From contig JAFVDW010000094.1 in NCBI GenBank assembly GCA_017478245.1, positions 33,983 to 97,982 on the forward strand: DNA of 64,000 nucleotides, written 5' to 3'. Each line of letters starts with the position of its first letter. Position 1 is the first letter of the stretch. The translations under genes were made by a program, and so were the position numbers. Shown here piece by piece: positions 34,557-41,862 of this stretch. The stretch comes from Lachnospiraceae bacterium (GTDB lineage Bacteria > Bacillota > Clostridia > Lachnospirales > Lachnospiraceae). Under the pieces are notes generated by a model. That model searched no databases. It was not told the DNA's origin and saw only the letters and a program-made list of their open reading frames with translations.

Positions 34557-36149
34557 ATGACATTTTATCATAGATTACTTACCACAAGCGGCTTGAAAAA
34601 GGTGCTGTTGAGCATGGGACTGATTGCCGCTTGCCTGGCGCAGACGCTTTCCGCCTCCGCCTCAAGCGCTGAGCCGACCATCAAAGAGATCAATATTGCC
34701 AATAATCAGGCGATTACCATAGAATCCAATCAAAATCCGGACTGGCCCCAGGGACCGGTGGTAAGCGCTGCCTCCGCCATTTTGATGGAAGCAGATACAG
34801 GAACCATCCTCTATGCAAAGGATATTCATTCTCACCACTATCCTGCCAGTATCACCAAGATTCTGACTACCTTAATCGCTTCTGAAGAATGTTCGTTGAA
34901 TGAGACCGTCACTTTTTCTCATGATGCTGTGTTCGGCATCCCCAGAGGCAGCAACCACATTGCCATGAATGAAGGGGATACCTTGACTATGGAGCAATGC
35001 CTCAACGCGATTCTGATTCGTTCCGCCAATGAGGTATCCTACGCCGTGGCAGAGCACATCGGAGGAACTTGGGATGGCTTTGCAGACATGATGAATGCGC
35101 GGGCAAAAGAACTGGGCTGTGTAGATTCTCATTTTGTCAATCCCAACGGTCTGCCGGACGAAAATCATTATGTCAGCGCATACGATATGGCAATGATTGG
35201 CAGGGCATTTTTTGCCAATGAGATGCTCTGTAAGATGACCCTGACGCAGCAGCTTATTATTCCAAAGAAGGACGATACCCTTGTTGAATGGAATAAAATG
35301 GATCTGCTTCCCGGTCATAAATACGCCTACGAGGGTGTTATTGGTTGTAAAACCGGCTACACGGATGACGCCCGCAGTACATTGGTATCCTGCGCGGAGA
35401 GAAACGGCATGAAATTGATTTGTGTGGTACTTCAAGACGAAGCACCGTATCAATATGACGATACCATTGCCCTCTTCGACTACGGCTTTGGCAATTTTGA
35501 CAAAATCAATATTTCCCAGACCGAAACGAAATACAACATTGACAATACCGGCTCTCTTTACAGTGACAATGCTATTTTCGGCAACTCGCAGCCCTTGCTT
35601 TCTCTGAACAAAGACAGCTCCATTATTCTGCCAAAGAGCGCCGACTTCTCTGATACAATATCTGAGATTTCCTATGAAACAGGGAATGAACATCAGGTTG
35701 CTATTATCACTTACACTTATGCAGGAGTTGCAGTGGGGTCTGCTTCTGTAGATTTAAACATTGACGAAGCATCCACTTACCGCTTTGACGAAAATACTGA
35801 GAACATGGAAGCCACCGTCACCGAAGAAGACACTTCCACAGAGTCTTCTTTGAGTACCGGGCAGACAGACTTTATCTTCATAAATATTTTTAAAGTATTG
35901 CTATGGAGCGTGGGTATCGCCCTTGCAGGCGTGCTCCTGTTCCTTGTAGCACAGTTTTTGCGAAACTACCATTTCTCTCCCCGCAAACGTAACACCAGAC
36001 GTTCCTGGCTGCACAGCCGCCTCAAACGCCGCAATGCTTATCAGGATATGAACAGCAGTCTGCGCGCCAAACGAAAAGCACAGATTAAACGCGCCAGAAA
36101 AAGACGTAGAAAAAGACAGCCAAATAGATTCAGGGATTATGACTTTTAA
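34557..36149 (+). CDS. D-alanyl-D-alanine carboxypeptidase with C-terminal anchor and basic tail
   Basis: 530 residues, serine penicillin-binding protein of the S11 (DacF/DacA) type trimming pentapeptide stems. Signal peptide at residues ~15-40; catalytic SxxK in PASITKILT, SxN in IRSANEVSYA, KTG in GCKTGYTDDARS. After the peptidase domain there is an Asp/Glu-rich spacer, one membrane segment (about residues 435-460) and a ~60-residue tail with more than twenty Lys/Arg. By topology the tail should be cytoplasmic. The ATG at 34557 follows GAGG by about nine bases. The 3' end of the coding region is part of the terminator stem. Confidence 0.93.
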   Translation: MTFYHRLLTTSGLKKVLLSMGLIAACLAQTLSASASSAEPTIKEINIANNQAITIESNQNPDWPQGPVVSAASAILMEADTGTILYAKDIHSHHYPASITKILTTLIASEECSLNETVTFSHDAVFGIPRGSNHIAMNEGDTLTMEQCLNAILIRSANEVSYAVAEHIGGTWDGFADMMNARAKELGCVDSHFVNPNGLPDENHYVSAYDMAMIGRAFFANEMLCKMTLTQQLIIPKKDDTLVEWNKMDLLPGHKYAYEGVIGCKTGYTDDARSTLVSCAERNGMKLICVVLQDEAPYQYDDTIALFDYGFGNFDKINISQTETKYNIDNTGSLYSDNAIFGNSQPLLSLNKDSSIILPKSADFSDTISEISYETGNEHQVAIITYTYAGVAVGSASVDLNIDEASTYRFDENTENMEATVTEEDTSTESSLSTGQTDFIFINIFKVLLWSVGIALAGVLLFLVAQFLRNYHFSPRKRNTRRSWLHSRLKRRNAYQDMNSSLRAKRKAQIKRARKRRRKRQPNRFRDYDF

Positions 36150-36172
36150 GCCATAATCCCTGAATCTATTCT
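36126..36172 (+). terminator. Terminator overlapping the end of the carboxypeptidase gene
   Basis: Perfect 16-bp stem AGATTCAGGGATTATG / CATAATCCCTGAATCT; the left arm includes the last codons and the stop lies in the loop. It is followed by an imperfect T-rich tail and faces the convergent exonuclease gene. Confidence 0.75.
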
Positions 36173-36182
36173 TATTCCCATA

Positions 36183-37154
36183 TCACTCTACGGGTGTGTT
36201 TTGCTTGTGTTTACGTCTTTTTCGCAGTTCTCTAACGCGATTTTTCCTCTCCGCAATCGCTTCCATCTGTTCCTTATCAATAAATTTTGTGGTCTTAATA
36301 ACATAGATTTCACCGTCGTCTGTCTTGCGGAAGCGAATCTTCCCTTTCAGAAAGCCATGCTTCTCACAATATGCCACGCAATAATACTGTTTCCCATTCA
36401 TGGAAAACCAACGGATACGCTTTCTCAGATTGCGATGGCAGAGATAGCACTTGCTTGAGCTGACCTCCTTATCGCCAAAAGCCGCCTGCTTATCCGGAAA
36501 GCATCTGGAAATATATTTCATATAAGTGTCAAACTGTACTTTGACTTCACTGTCTCGATTCTTGGGCGGCTGAAAAACATCATAAGACACATTTTTCAGT
36601 ATTTCCCGGTCTTTCTTCATAATCACAGACAACACCTTTGCCGCATAATAGGCATCGCTGAAAGCTCTGTGGAACGGAATATCCTTTTCAATCTCCAGAT
36701 AATCTATGGCATATTCCAGATTTCTCCTAATCTTGCGATCCTCATAGGCTATGCTGAAGAGCTTCTGTACATCCAAAAAAGCAATGGGACCGTCTGACAT
36801 TGGCTCCATTCCATGAAACCGCAGGTTTCTCTGCAGCTCTGTCAGGTCCAGACTTCCCCATGTACAAAAAATAAATTCCTCGCCACACCATTCCAGGAAC
36901 TGCTGTGCAACTTCTGCAAAAGGCCTTCCCCGCTCCAGCTCCTGCATCTGCATATGGATTAATTTACTGGTGATGTGATTCATTTCCTGATACACCACCG
37001 GCTTCACCAACTCATTGAACTCACTGATCATGACACAGCTATCGTCCATCTTAATGGCACCCATTTCAATGATTTCAAAAGGAATTGCTGCCACTTCCTT
37101 CTCTTGTCCCGTATTGCTTTGGTTCCACTCCAAGTCCAATACAATGTAATTCAT
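36183..37154 (-). CDS. DEDDh-type 3'-5' exonuclease (KapD/ERI-1-like)
   Basis: 323 residues. The exonuclease domain starts YIVLDLEWNQ (Asp/Glu of motif I), has CTWGSLDLTELQRNL (motif II Asp) and FHRAFSDAYYAAKVL (motif III His/Asp), matching DnaQ-superfamily RNases/exonucleases. A later cysteine pair (KCYLCHRNLRKR ... YCVAYCEKHG) looks like a zinc ribbon, and the last ~40 residues are strongly basic, both consistent with nucleic-acid binding. Substrate is not known. It lies 43 bp downstream of proS on the same strand and may be co-transcribed. Confidence 0.85.
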   Translation of the reverse strand: MNYIVLDLEWNQSNTGQEKEVAAIPFEIIEMGAIKMDDSCVMISEFNELVKPVVYQEMNHITSKLIHMQMQELERGRPFAEVAQQFLEWCGEEFIFCTWGSLDLTELQRNLRFHGMEPMSDGPIAFLDVQKLFSIAYEDRKIRRNLEYAIDYLEIEKDIPFHRAFSDAYYAAKVLSVIMKKDREILKNVSYDVFQPPKNRDSEVKVQFDTYMKYISRCFPDKQAAFGDKEVSSSKCYLCHRNLRKRIRWFSMNGKQYYCVAYCEKHGFLKGKIRFRKTDDGEIYVIKTTKFIDKEQMEAIAERKNRVRELRKRRKHKQNTPVE

Positions 37155-37197
37155 GTCATCTCACATCCTTGCGCCACATCAAAAGTGAAAATTCACT

Positions 37198-38631
37198 TTA
37201 ATAAGCTCTGCCCCAAACCACCATCTTCTTGGCAGGTTTGCCACAGCATACACAGGTATCTGCAATATGCTCCTGTTCGAAGGGCATACAACGACTTGTT
37301 ACACTTAATTTCTCTTTAATCGCATCCTCACACTCCTGCTCGCCACACCACATCGCTTTCACAAAACCGGATTTCTCGCTAAAGAGCTTCTCAAATTCAG
37401 CCATGTTGGCAGCGGTGTAGGTGTGCTCATCGCGATGTGCTCTGGCTCTCTCCAGCATCTCTTTCTGCATGGTCTCCAGAAGCTCTTCCACCTTGCTCTC
37501 CAGCTCATCCAGTGCCACCTCCTGTTTTTCTCTGGTGTCACGGCGGCAGATCACACACTTACCTGCCTCAATATCCTTAGGTCCAATCTCCACACGCAGA
37601 CAGTAGCCTCTCATCTCAGCCTCGGCGAACTTCCAACCGGGTGTCTTGTCGGAATCATCCACCTTCACACGGAAATCTCCGCTCAAACGGTCACGCAGCT
37701 CATACGCCTTATCCAATACACCCTCTTTTTTCTGCTGAATAGGCACGATACATACCTGAACCGGAGCCACCTTGGGGGGCATTACCAACCCTTCATTATC
37801 ACCGTGTACCATGATGATAGCGCCAATCAGGCGGGTAGTCATACCCCAGGAGGTCTGATGTACATGCTTCAAGGTATTATCCTTATCGGCAAACTGGATA
37901 TCAAACGCCTTGGCAAACCCATCTCCAAAGTTATGGCTGGTACCGGACTGCAAAGCTTTGCCGTCGTGCATCAGCGCCTCAATGGTGTAGGTCGCAACTG
38001 CACCCGCAAACTTCTCTTTCTCGGTCTTCTGACCTTTGATGACAGGAATCGCCAACACCTGCTCACAGAAATCAGCATATACATTCAACATCTGAATGGT
38101 TCTCTGCTCAGCTTCCTCGGCGGTAGCATGCGCAGTATGTCCCTCCTGCCACAAGAACTCTCTGGAGCGCAGGAACGGTCTTGTCTCCTTCTCCCAACGC
38201 ACTACAGAGCACCACTGATTATAGACCTTGGGCAAATCTCTGTAGGAGTGAATATCATTTTTATAAAAATCACAGAACAAGGTTTCAGAGGTAGGGCGCA
38301 CACACAATCTCTCCTGTAGCTCATTCAACCCGCCATGCGTAACCCAAGCCACCTCCGGCGCAAATCCCTCCACATGATCCTTCTCCTTCTGCAACAGCGA
38401 TTCCGGAATAAACATAGGAAGATATACATTCTCTACCCCTGTCTCCTTAAAGCGCGCATCCAACTGCTTCTGAATCAGCTCCCAGATTGCATAGCCTGCA
38501 GGCTTGATTACCATACATCGTTTTACGCTGGTGTAATCAATGAGCTCTGCCTTCTTCACCACATCCGTATACCATTGGGCGAAATCATCGTCCATGGAGG
38601 TGATTGCTTCTACCATTTTCTTGTCTGCCAT
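37198..38631 (-). CDS. proS: Prolyl-tRNA synthetase, archaeal/eukaryotic-like short form
   Basis: 477-residue class II synthetase. Motif 1/2 regions ([55 protein letters not shown]) and motif 3 ([13 protein letters not shown]) are clear. It lacks the bacterial-type editing insertion and has the C-terminal zinc-binding-like domain with cysteines ([15 protein letters not shown]) characteristic of the ProS type 3 group. Preceded by a T-box leader (38697-38930) so expression responds to uncharged tRNA-Pro. GGAGAAGAG-type site before ATG. Confidence 0.95.
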   Translation of the reverse strand: MADKKMVEAITSMDDDFAQWYTDVVKKAELIDYTSVKRCMVIKPAGYAIWELIQKQLDARFKETGVENVYLPMFIPESLLQKEKDHVEGFAPEVAWVTHGGLNELQERLCVRPTSETLFCDFYKNDIHSYRDLPKVYNQWCSVVRWEKETRPFLRSREFLWQEGHTAHATAEEAEQRTIQMLNVYADFCEQVLAIPVIKGQKTEKEKFAGAVATYTIEALMHDGKALQSGTSHNFGDGFAKAFDIQFADKDNTLKHVHQTSWGMTTRLIGAIIMVHGDNEGLVMPPKVAPVQVCIVPIQQKKEGVLDKAYELRDRLSGDFRVKVDDSDKTPGWKFAEAEMRGYCLRVEIGPKDIEAGKCVICRRDTREKQEVALDELESKVEELLETMQKEMLERARAHRDEHTYTAANMAEFEKLFSEKSGFVKAMWCGEQECEDAIKEKLSVTSRCMPFEQEHIADTCVCCGKPAKKMVVWGRAY

Positions 38632-38696
38632 TTTCTCTTCTCCTCTTCTGACACTGTTATCATAATTTTTGTATGCAAGTTTTTCCTATAGTATAT

Positions 38697-38930
38697 AAAA
38701 AGAGCCTTCCATCCCCCAAGGGACCGAAGACTCGGCGGTACCACCCTAATTGATGTGCCTGACACATCCATCTTGACTGCCGCTAACGCCGGCTTACGTC
38801 ACACTTACACAGCCCACTTTCCTTGAACTGTCTCGTGCAGAACTCCAAGGCAGGTTCCATACCTTCCGTATAAGGACTTTCCAGCCTCGTCCTCTCTCTG
38901 TGATACATCCTGTATGTACTAATCCTCTTC
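38697..38930 (-). promoter_or_regulatory. T-box riboswitch of proS
   Basis: On the minus strand the invariant T-box core GGGTGGTACCGCC appears at about 38739-38751, followed by a GAGTCTTCGGTCCC / GGGGGATGGAAGGCTC-type terminator ending in TTTTT near 38697. Upstream are a stem I region with an AGAGAG stretch and a GGAACCTGCC segment in which CCT could be the proline specifier (tentative). Binding of uncharged tRNA-Pro would favour the antiterminator and allow proS transcription. This accounts for most of the gap between proS and the upstream gene. Confidence 0.92.
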
Positions 38931-38937
38931 TTCGTCT

Positions 38938-38965
38938 ATTATACTATGTAAGTGATTGTAGTCCA
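38938..38965 (-). promoter_or_regulatory. Promoter of the T-box leader/proS
   Basis: Minus strand: TGGACT (38965-38960), 16-bp spacer, perfect TATAAT (38943-38938). Confidence 0.6.
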
Positions 38966-38997
38966 TCAGCCCGGTACTTGTCAAGAAGTAGTTTGCG

Positions 38998-39900
38998 CTA
39001 CGCTCCAATTCTGATGCGGAAGCCATGCTCCCATACACCGCCCGCTTCCAGCGTATTCGTGTAAGGTCGCTCCTCAATACTTCCCTGATAACCCTTGCTG
39101 TCACAGATACCCCACCAGGGCTCAATACAAATGTAGCAGGCACCCTGATCCGGCATGGACCAGATACCCCAGACCGGGCAGTCCGCCTCCATGCGCACAT
39201 ACTCTGCTCCGTCCGCATTCAACAGTCCCACAGCAGTCACCCCCTGTTCGGCAAGTACCACTGCATCCTGATCAAATAGATGCTCTGTCACGGGGAAAAC
39301 ACCCTGCTCTAATGCAACAGAATATGTCTCACCGGTGAGAAAACCATCCGGCACACCGATGACAGTAGCCGTTACTTCCTTTCTTTCCTCTACGCCATAC
39401 AATCTCACCAAGCTGTCTGTTCTACTGCCCTCTCGCCTGCCACACCGCACCAGCGGACAGGCAAAAGCGGGATGTCCGCCCACAGAGAAATACATTGTGT
39501 TCTCTCCCCGGTTGTACACGCGGATAAGCTCCTGTATACCGCTGTTCTCAAGAATATATTCCACCTCTAAGCGAAATGTGAAGGGGAATTTATGCAAAGT
39601 CTCCTCATTGCTTTCAATCGCAAGCACTACCCGATGCTGCTCCTCTGCCACTACCGTGAAATCCATGTCTCTGGCAAATCCATGCTTATCCATCTCATAA
39701 AACCGACCCTGATACGAAAAGCCTGCTCCTTCCAATTTACCAATGAATGGAAACAAAATAGGTGAAGTTTTCCCCCAATATGCCGGATCAGCCTCCCACA
39801 GATACTCCTGTCCGTCTTCCTTTCGCACAAGAGACTTCAATTCCGCTCCAAAACGCTTAATTTCCGCTTTCCATAATTCATTTTCCAATACAATACGCAT
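38998..39900 (-). CDS. Aldose 1-epimerase family protein (LacX/YeaD-like)
   Basis: 300-residue beta-sandwich mutarotase-like protein. Motifs include FGAELKSLVRKEDGQEYLWEADPAYWGKTSPILFP-type opening (here GQEYLW and SPILFPFIGKL), KHGFARD with catalytic-site His, and VGGHPAFACP. This subgroup (LacX-like) is often of unknown sugar specificity. The ATG at 39900 follows GGAGG; the frame from 39951 has no site. Ends just ahead of the proS leader. Confidence 0.88.
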   Translation of the reverse strand: MRIVLENELWKAEIKRFGAELKSLVRKEDGQEYLWEADPAYWGKTSPILFPFIGKLEGAGFSYQGRFYEMDKHGFARDMDFTVVAEEQHRVVLAIESNEETLHKFPFTFRLEVEYILENSGIQELIRVYNRGENTMYFSVGGHPAFACPLVRCGRREGSRTDSLVRLYGVEERKEVTATVIGVPDGFLTGETYSVALEQGVFPVTEHLFDQDAVVLAEQGVTAVGLLNADGAEYVRMEADCPVWGIWSMPDQGACYICIEPWWGICDSKGYQGSIEERPYTNTLEAGGVWEHGFRIRIGA

Positions 39901-39964
39901 AGACCACCTCCGCCAATCCATCCAGTCAGATACCCCGCGACATTCGCCCAATCGACAAGCAAGC

Positions 39965-40666
39965 TTAAAAACGGAGCTTTTTCAATGCACCCTCTTCGAT
40001 CAGACACTCGCCATGCTCCTGCAAATGAACAAGACGCCCCTCCTCTGCCGCATAGATACTGCCGAATTCCATCGCCTGCACGCAGGCTCTGCTGTAACGC
40101 TCATAGGAAGCCCCTCCCCTGTGCAAATACAGATAGTACGCTCCGTCCATAACGTAAAGAGCGCTTTTCATACGCAGATTTGACGGCATCACAGACGCAT
40201 AAGCCAACACACTTCGCATATCTCCAAACCGGAAAATCGCAAAATCCGGATGTTTTATCTCTTGACCTGACGCTTTTGGGGGTTCGCTATTTTTCTCCGG
40301 AGGAACTTCTGCCTCCTTCCATGCAGAGCCCGCTGCCTCAAAACGCTCCTTTGCCATCTGAAAAAGATCCTTGAGTCCCTTTAAGTAACTTATCACCTGC
40401 TCCTTGTCATTTAAATCAATAGGATCCTTCTCTGACAAGGTCAGCACCATTCCCTGTTCAGGCATCATCATAATCTGCAGATCAAAGGCAAATTTGGGCG
40501 GTTTATATCCCACCTCCTCCGATGCCGTCTCGATAATCTGCTGCATCACTTCTCTGGCTCTTTCCGTGCGGGCTATGAAGTCTTTGTAGTCTATGTTATA
40601 TTCTTCTAATTCCTCATTCGAGAGGAAGCATTTTACTGTTTTGTCATCAACACGCTCTATCTTCAA
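39965..40666 (-). CDS. mecA: MecA-family adaptor protein
   Basis: 233 residues with MecA architecture: N-terminal target-binding part starting MKIERVDDKTVKCFLSNEELEEYNI, an acidic/proline-rich linker (about residues 120-145), and a C-terminal ClpC-binding domain (DFAIFRFGDMRSVLAYASVM; ALYVMDGAYYLYLHR). MecA presents proteins such as ComK to ClpC-ClpP in Bacillus; targets in Clostridia are poorly known. The start is TTG at 40666, six bases after GGAGGG. A TTCG hairpin of the repeat array at 40677-40866 directly abuts this ribosome site. Confidence 0.88.
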   Translation of the reverse strand: MKIERVDDKTVKCFLSNEELEEYNIDYKDFIARTERAREVMQQIIETASEEVGYKPPKFAFDLQIMMMPEQGMVLTLSEKDPIDLNDKEQVISYLKGLKDLFQMAKERFEAAGSAWKEAEVPPEKNSEPPKASGQEIKHPDFAIFRFGDMRSVLAYASVMPSNLRMKSALYVMDGAYYLYLHRGGASYERYSRACVQAMEFGSIYAAEEGRLVHLQEHGECLIEEGALKKLRF

Positions 40667-40676
40667 GATAATCCCT

Positions 40677-40866
40677 CCACTTCGTGGACTTGTCTGCTTC
40701 GCAGACGCTTGTTTTTCCTCTGCTACTTCTCATGCTCTAAACCCTGCGCTCTCGCGCTTTCCGTCCACTTCGTGGACTTGTCTGCTTCGCAGACAGGCTT
40801 TTTCGCTGAACAATGCAGAAAAACAAATGTCTGCTTCGCAGACGCTTGTTTTTCCTCTGCATTGTT
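40677..40866. repeat. Array of TTCG-loop hairpins
   Basis: Hairpins CCAC-TTCG-like GTCCACTTCGTGGAC (40677-40687 partial, 40763-40777) and GTCTGCTTCGCAGAC (40692-40706, 40780-40794, 40829-40843) recur, joined by the shared segment GCTTGTTTTTCCTCTGC. The last unit is part of a 58-nt palindrome at 40809-40866 with ends AACAATGCAGA / CTGCATTGTT. No gene is contained. The block lies between mecA and the PRTase-like gene, which are divergent. Confidence 0.85.
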
Positions 40867-41039
40867 CATTGTATCACAAACTGGGTCGGCTGTCTAGGAG
40901 GATGCCAGCTCCTGCTTGTCACCTGAATCAAGGCAGATACCTGGCGCAGCCCTCCTGCTGTCAGATAATTCTCAAGAGCCTTGCAACAAATTCCCTTTGT
41001 ATACTTATGATTTTTGTATCGCGGAAAGTATAAATATAC

Positions 41040-41068
41040 TTGAAATCGACAAGATAAAAAGATAAAAT
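41040..41068 (+). promoter_or_regulatory. Promoter of the PRTase-like gene
   Basis: TTGAAA (41040-41045), 17-bp spacer, TAAAAT (41063-41068). Confidence 0.6.
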
Positions 41069-41124
41069 AAAATTAAACTATAAGGATAGAGTTCGCTCTA
41101 TTCGGTAACGCAAGGAGGACGACT

Positions 41125-41778
41125 ATGACATTTGAACATCAGACAATGACTATTCACTCAAGCTACAACAACAGTGTCACTATCAGCGTTATACCCGGGC
41201 ACTTTGCTACGACCCATTCCCACATCACTCATTACATTGACATGACTACCTTGAAATCACGCCAATCCATGGCACGTTCAGCAGCCAGATCTATCGCCAG
41301 TGAGTATGTTGGTTCAACGATTGTAGACACCATCATTTGTATGGATGGTACAGAAGTGATTGGCTCTTATCTTGCAGAGGAACTGACTGCTTCCGGCATT
41401 ATGTCCATGAATCAGCACGAGGCGATCTACATTGTCACTCCAGAGTTCAATTCTGCCGGTCAGATGATGTTTCGCGACAATTTGCAACCCATGATTCGCG
41501 GGAAACATATTTTATTGCTGCTGGCAAGCGCCACCACCGGACGTACCATAGAACAGAGCTTAGAGTGTATCGACTATTATGGCGGTATCATGGCAGGTAT
41601 CTCGGCAATCTTCTCCGCCAATAAAGAAATCGCAGGACAGCAGATACACACTTTGTTTAGAATCGAAGATATTCCCGAATACAAAACCTATCCTCACAAT
41701 CAATGCCCTTATTGCAAAGCAGGCAACCGAATCGAGGCACTGGTAAACAGCTATGGATATTCCAACTTAAACGGATGA
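41125..41778 (+). CDS. Orotate-phosphoribosyltransferase-like protein with altered PRPP motif
   Basis: 217-residue type I phosphoribosyltransferase fold commonly annotated as orotate phosphoribosyltransferase in Lachnospiraceae. The PRPP-binding loop reads LLLLASATTGRT: the TTGRT part is kept but the usual pair of acidic residues before it is Ala-Ser. A CPYCKAG motif near the C-terminus suggests a half zinc site. No other pyrimidine genes adjoin it, so a true OPRT role is doubtful; a regulatory or different nucleotide-binding role is possible. Ribosome site AAGGAGG, promoter at 41040-41068, strong terminator after it. Confidence 0.8.
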   Translation: MTFEHQTMTIHSSYNNSVTISVIPGHFATTHSHITHYIDMTTLKSRQSMARSAARSIASEYVGSTIVDTIICMDGTEVIGSYLAEELTASGIMSMNQHEAIYIVTPEFNSAGQMMFRDNLQPMIRGKHILLLLASATTGRTIEQSLECIDYYGGIMAGISAIFSANKEIAGQQIHTLFRIEDIPEYKTYPHNQCPYCKAGNRIEALVNSYGYSNLNG

Positions 41779-41810
41779 CCTCCTCTGTGCTTCGAAGTTT
41801 TTCAACTATA

Positions 41811-41862
41811 AAAACCTCCCCATGGACTTCTATAGACAGACGCCCATGGGGAGAGGTTTTTT
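41811..41862. terminator. Bidirectional terminator between PRTase-like gene and sulP
   Basis: AAAACCTCCCCATGG / CCATGGGGAGAGGTTTT with T6 on the plus strand and A4 giving T4 on the minus strand. Confidence 0.85.

Noticed and set aside
37423-38319. 298-codon plus-strand open frame
   Set aside because: Antisense of proS, whose class II synthetase motifs are unambiguous.
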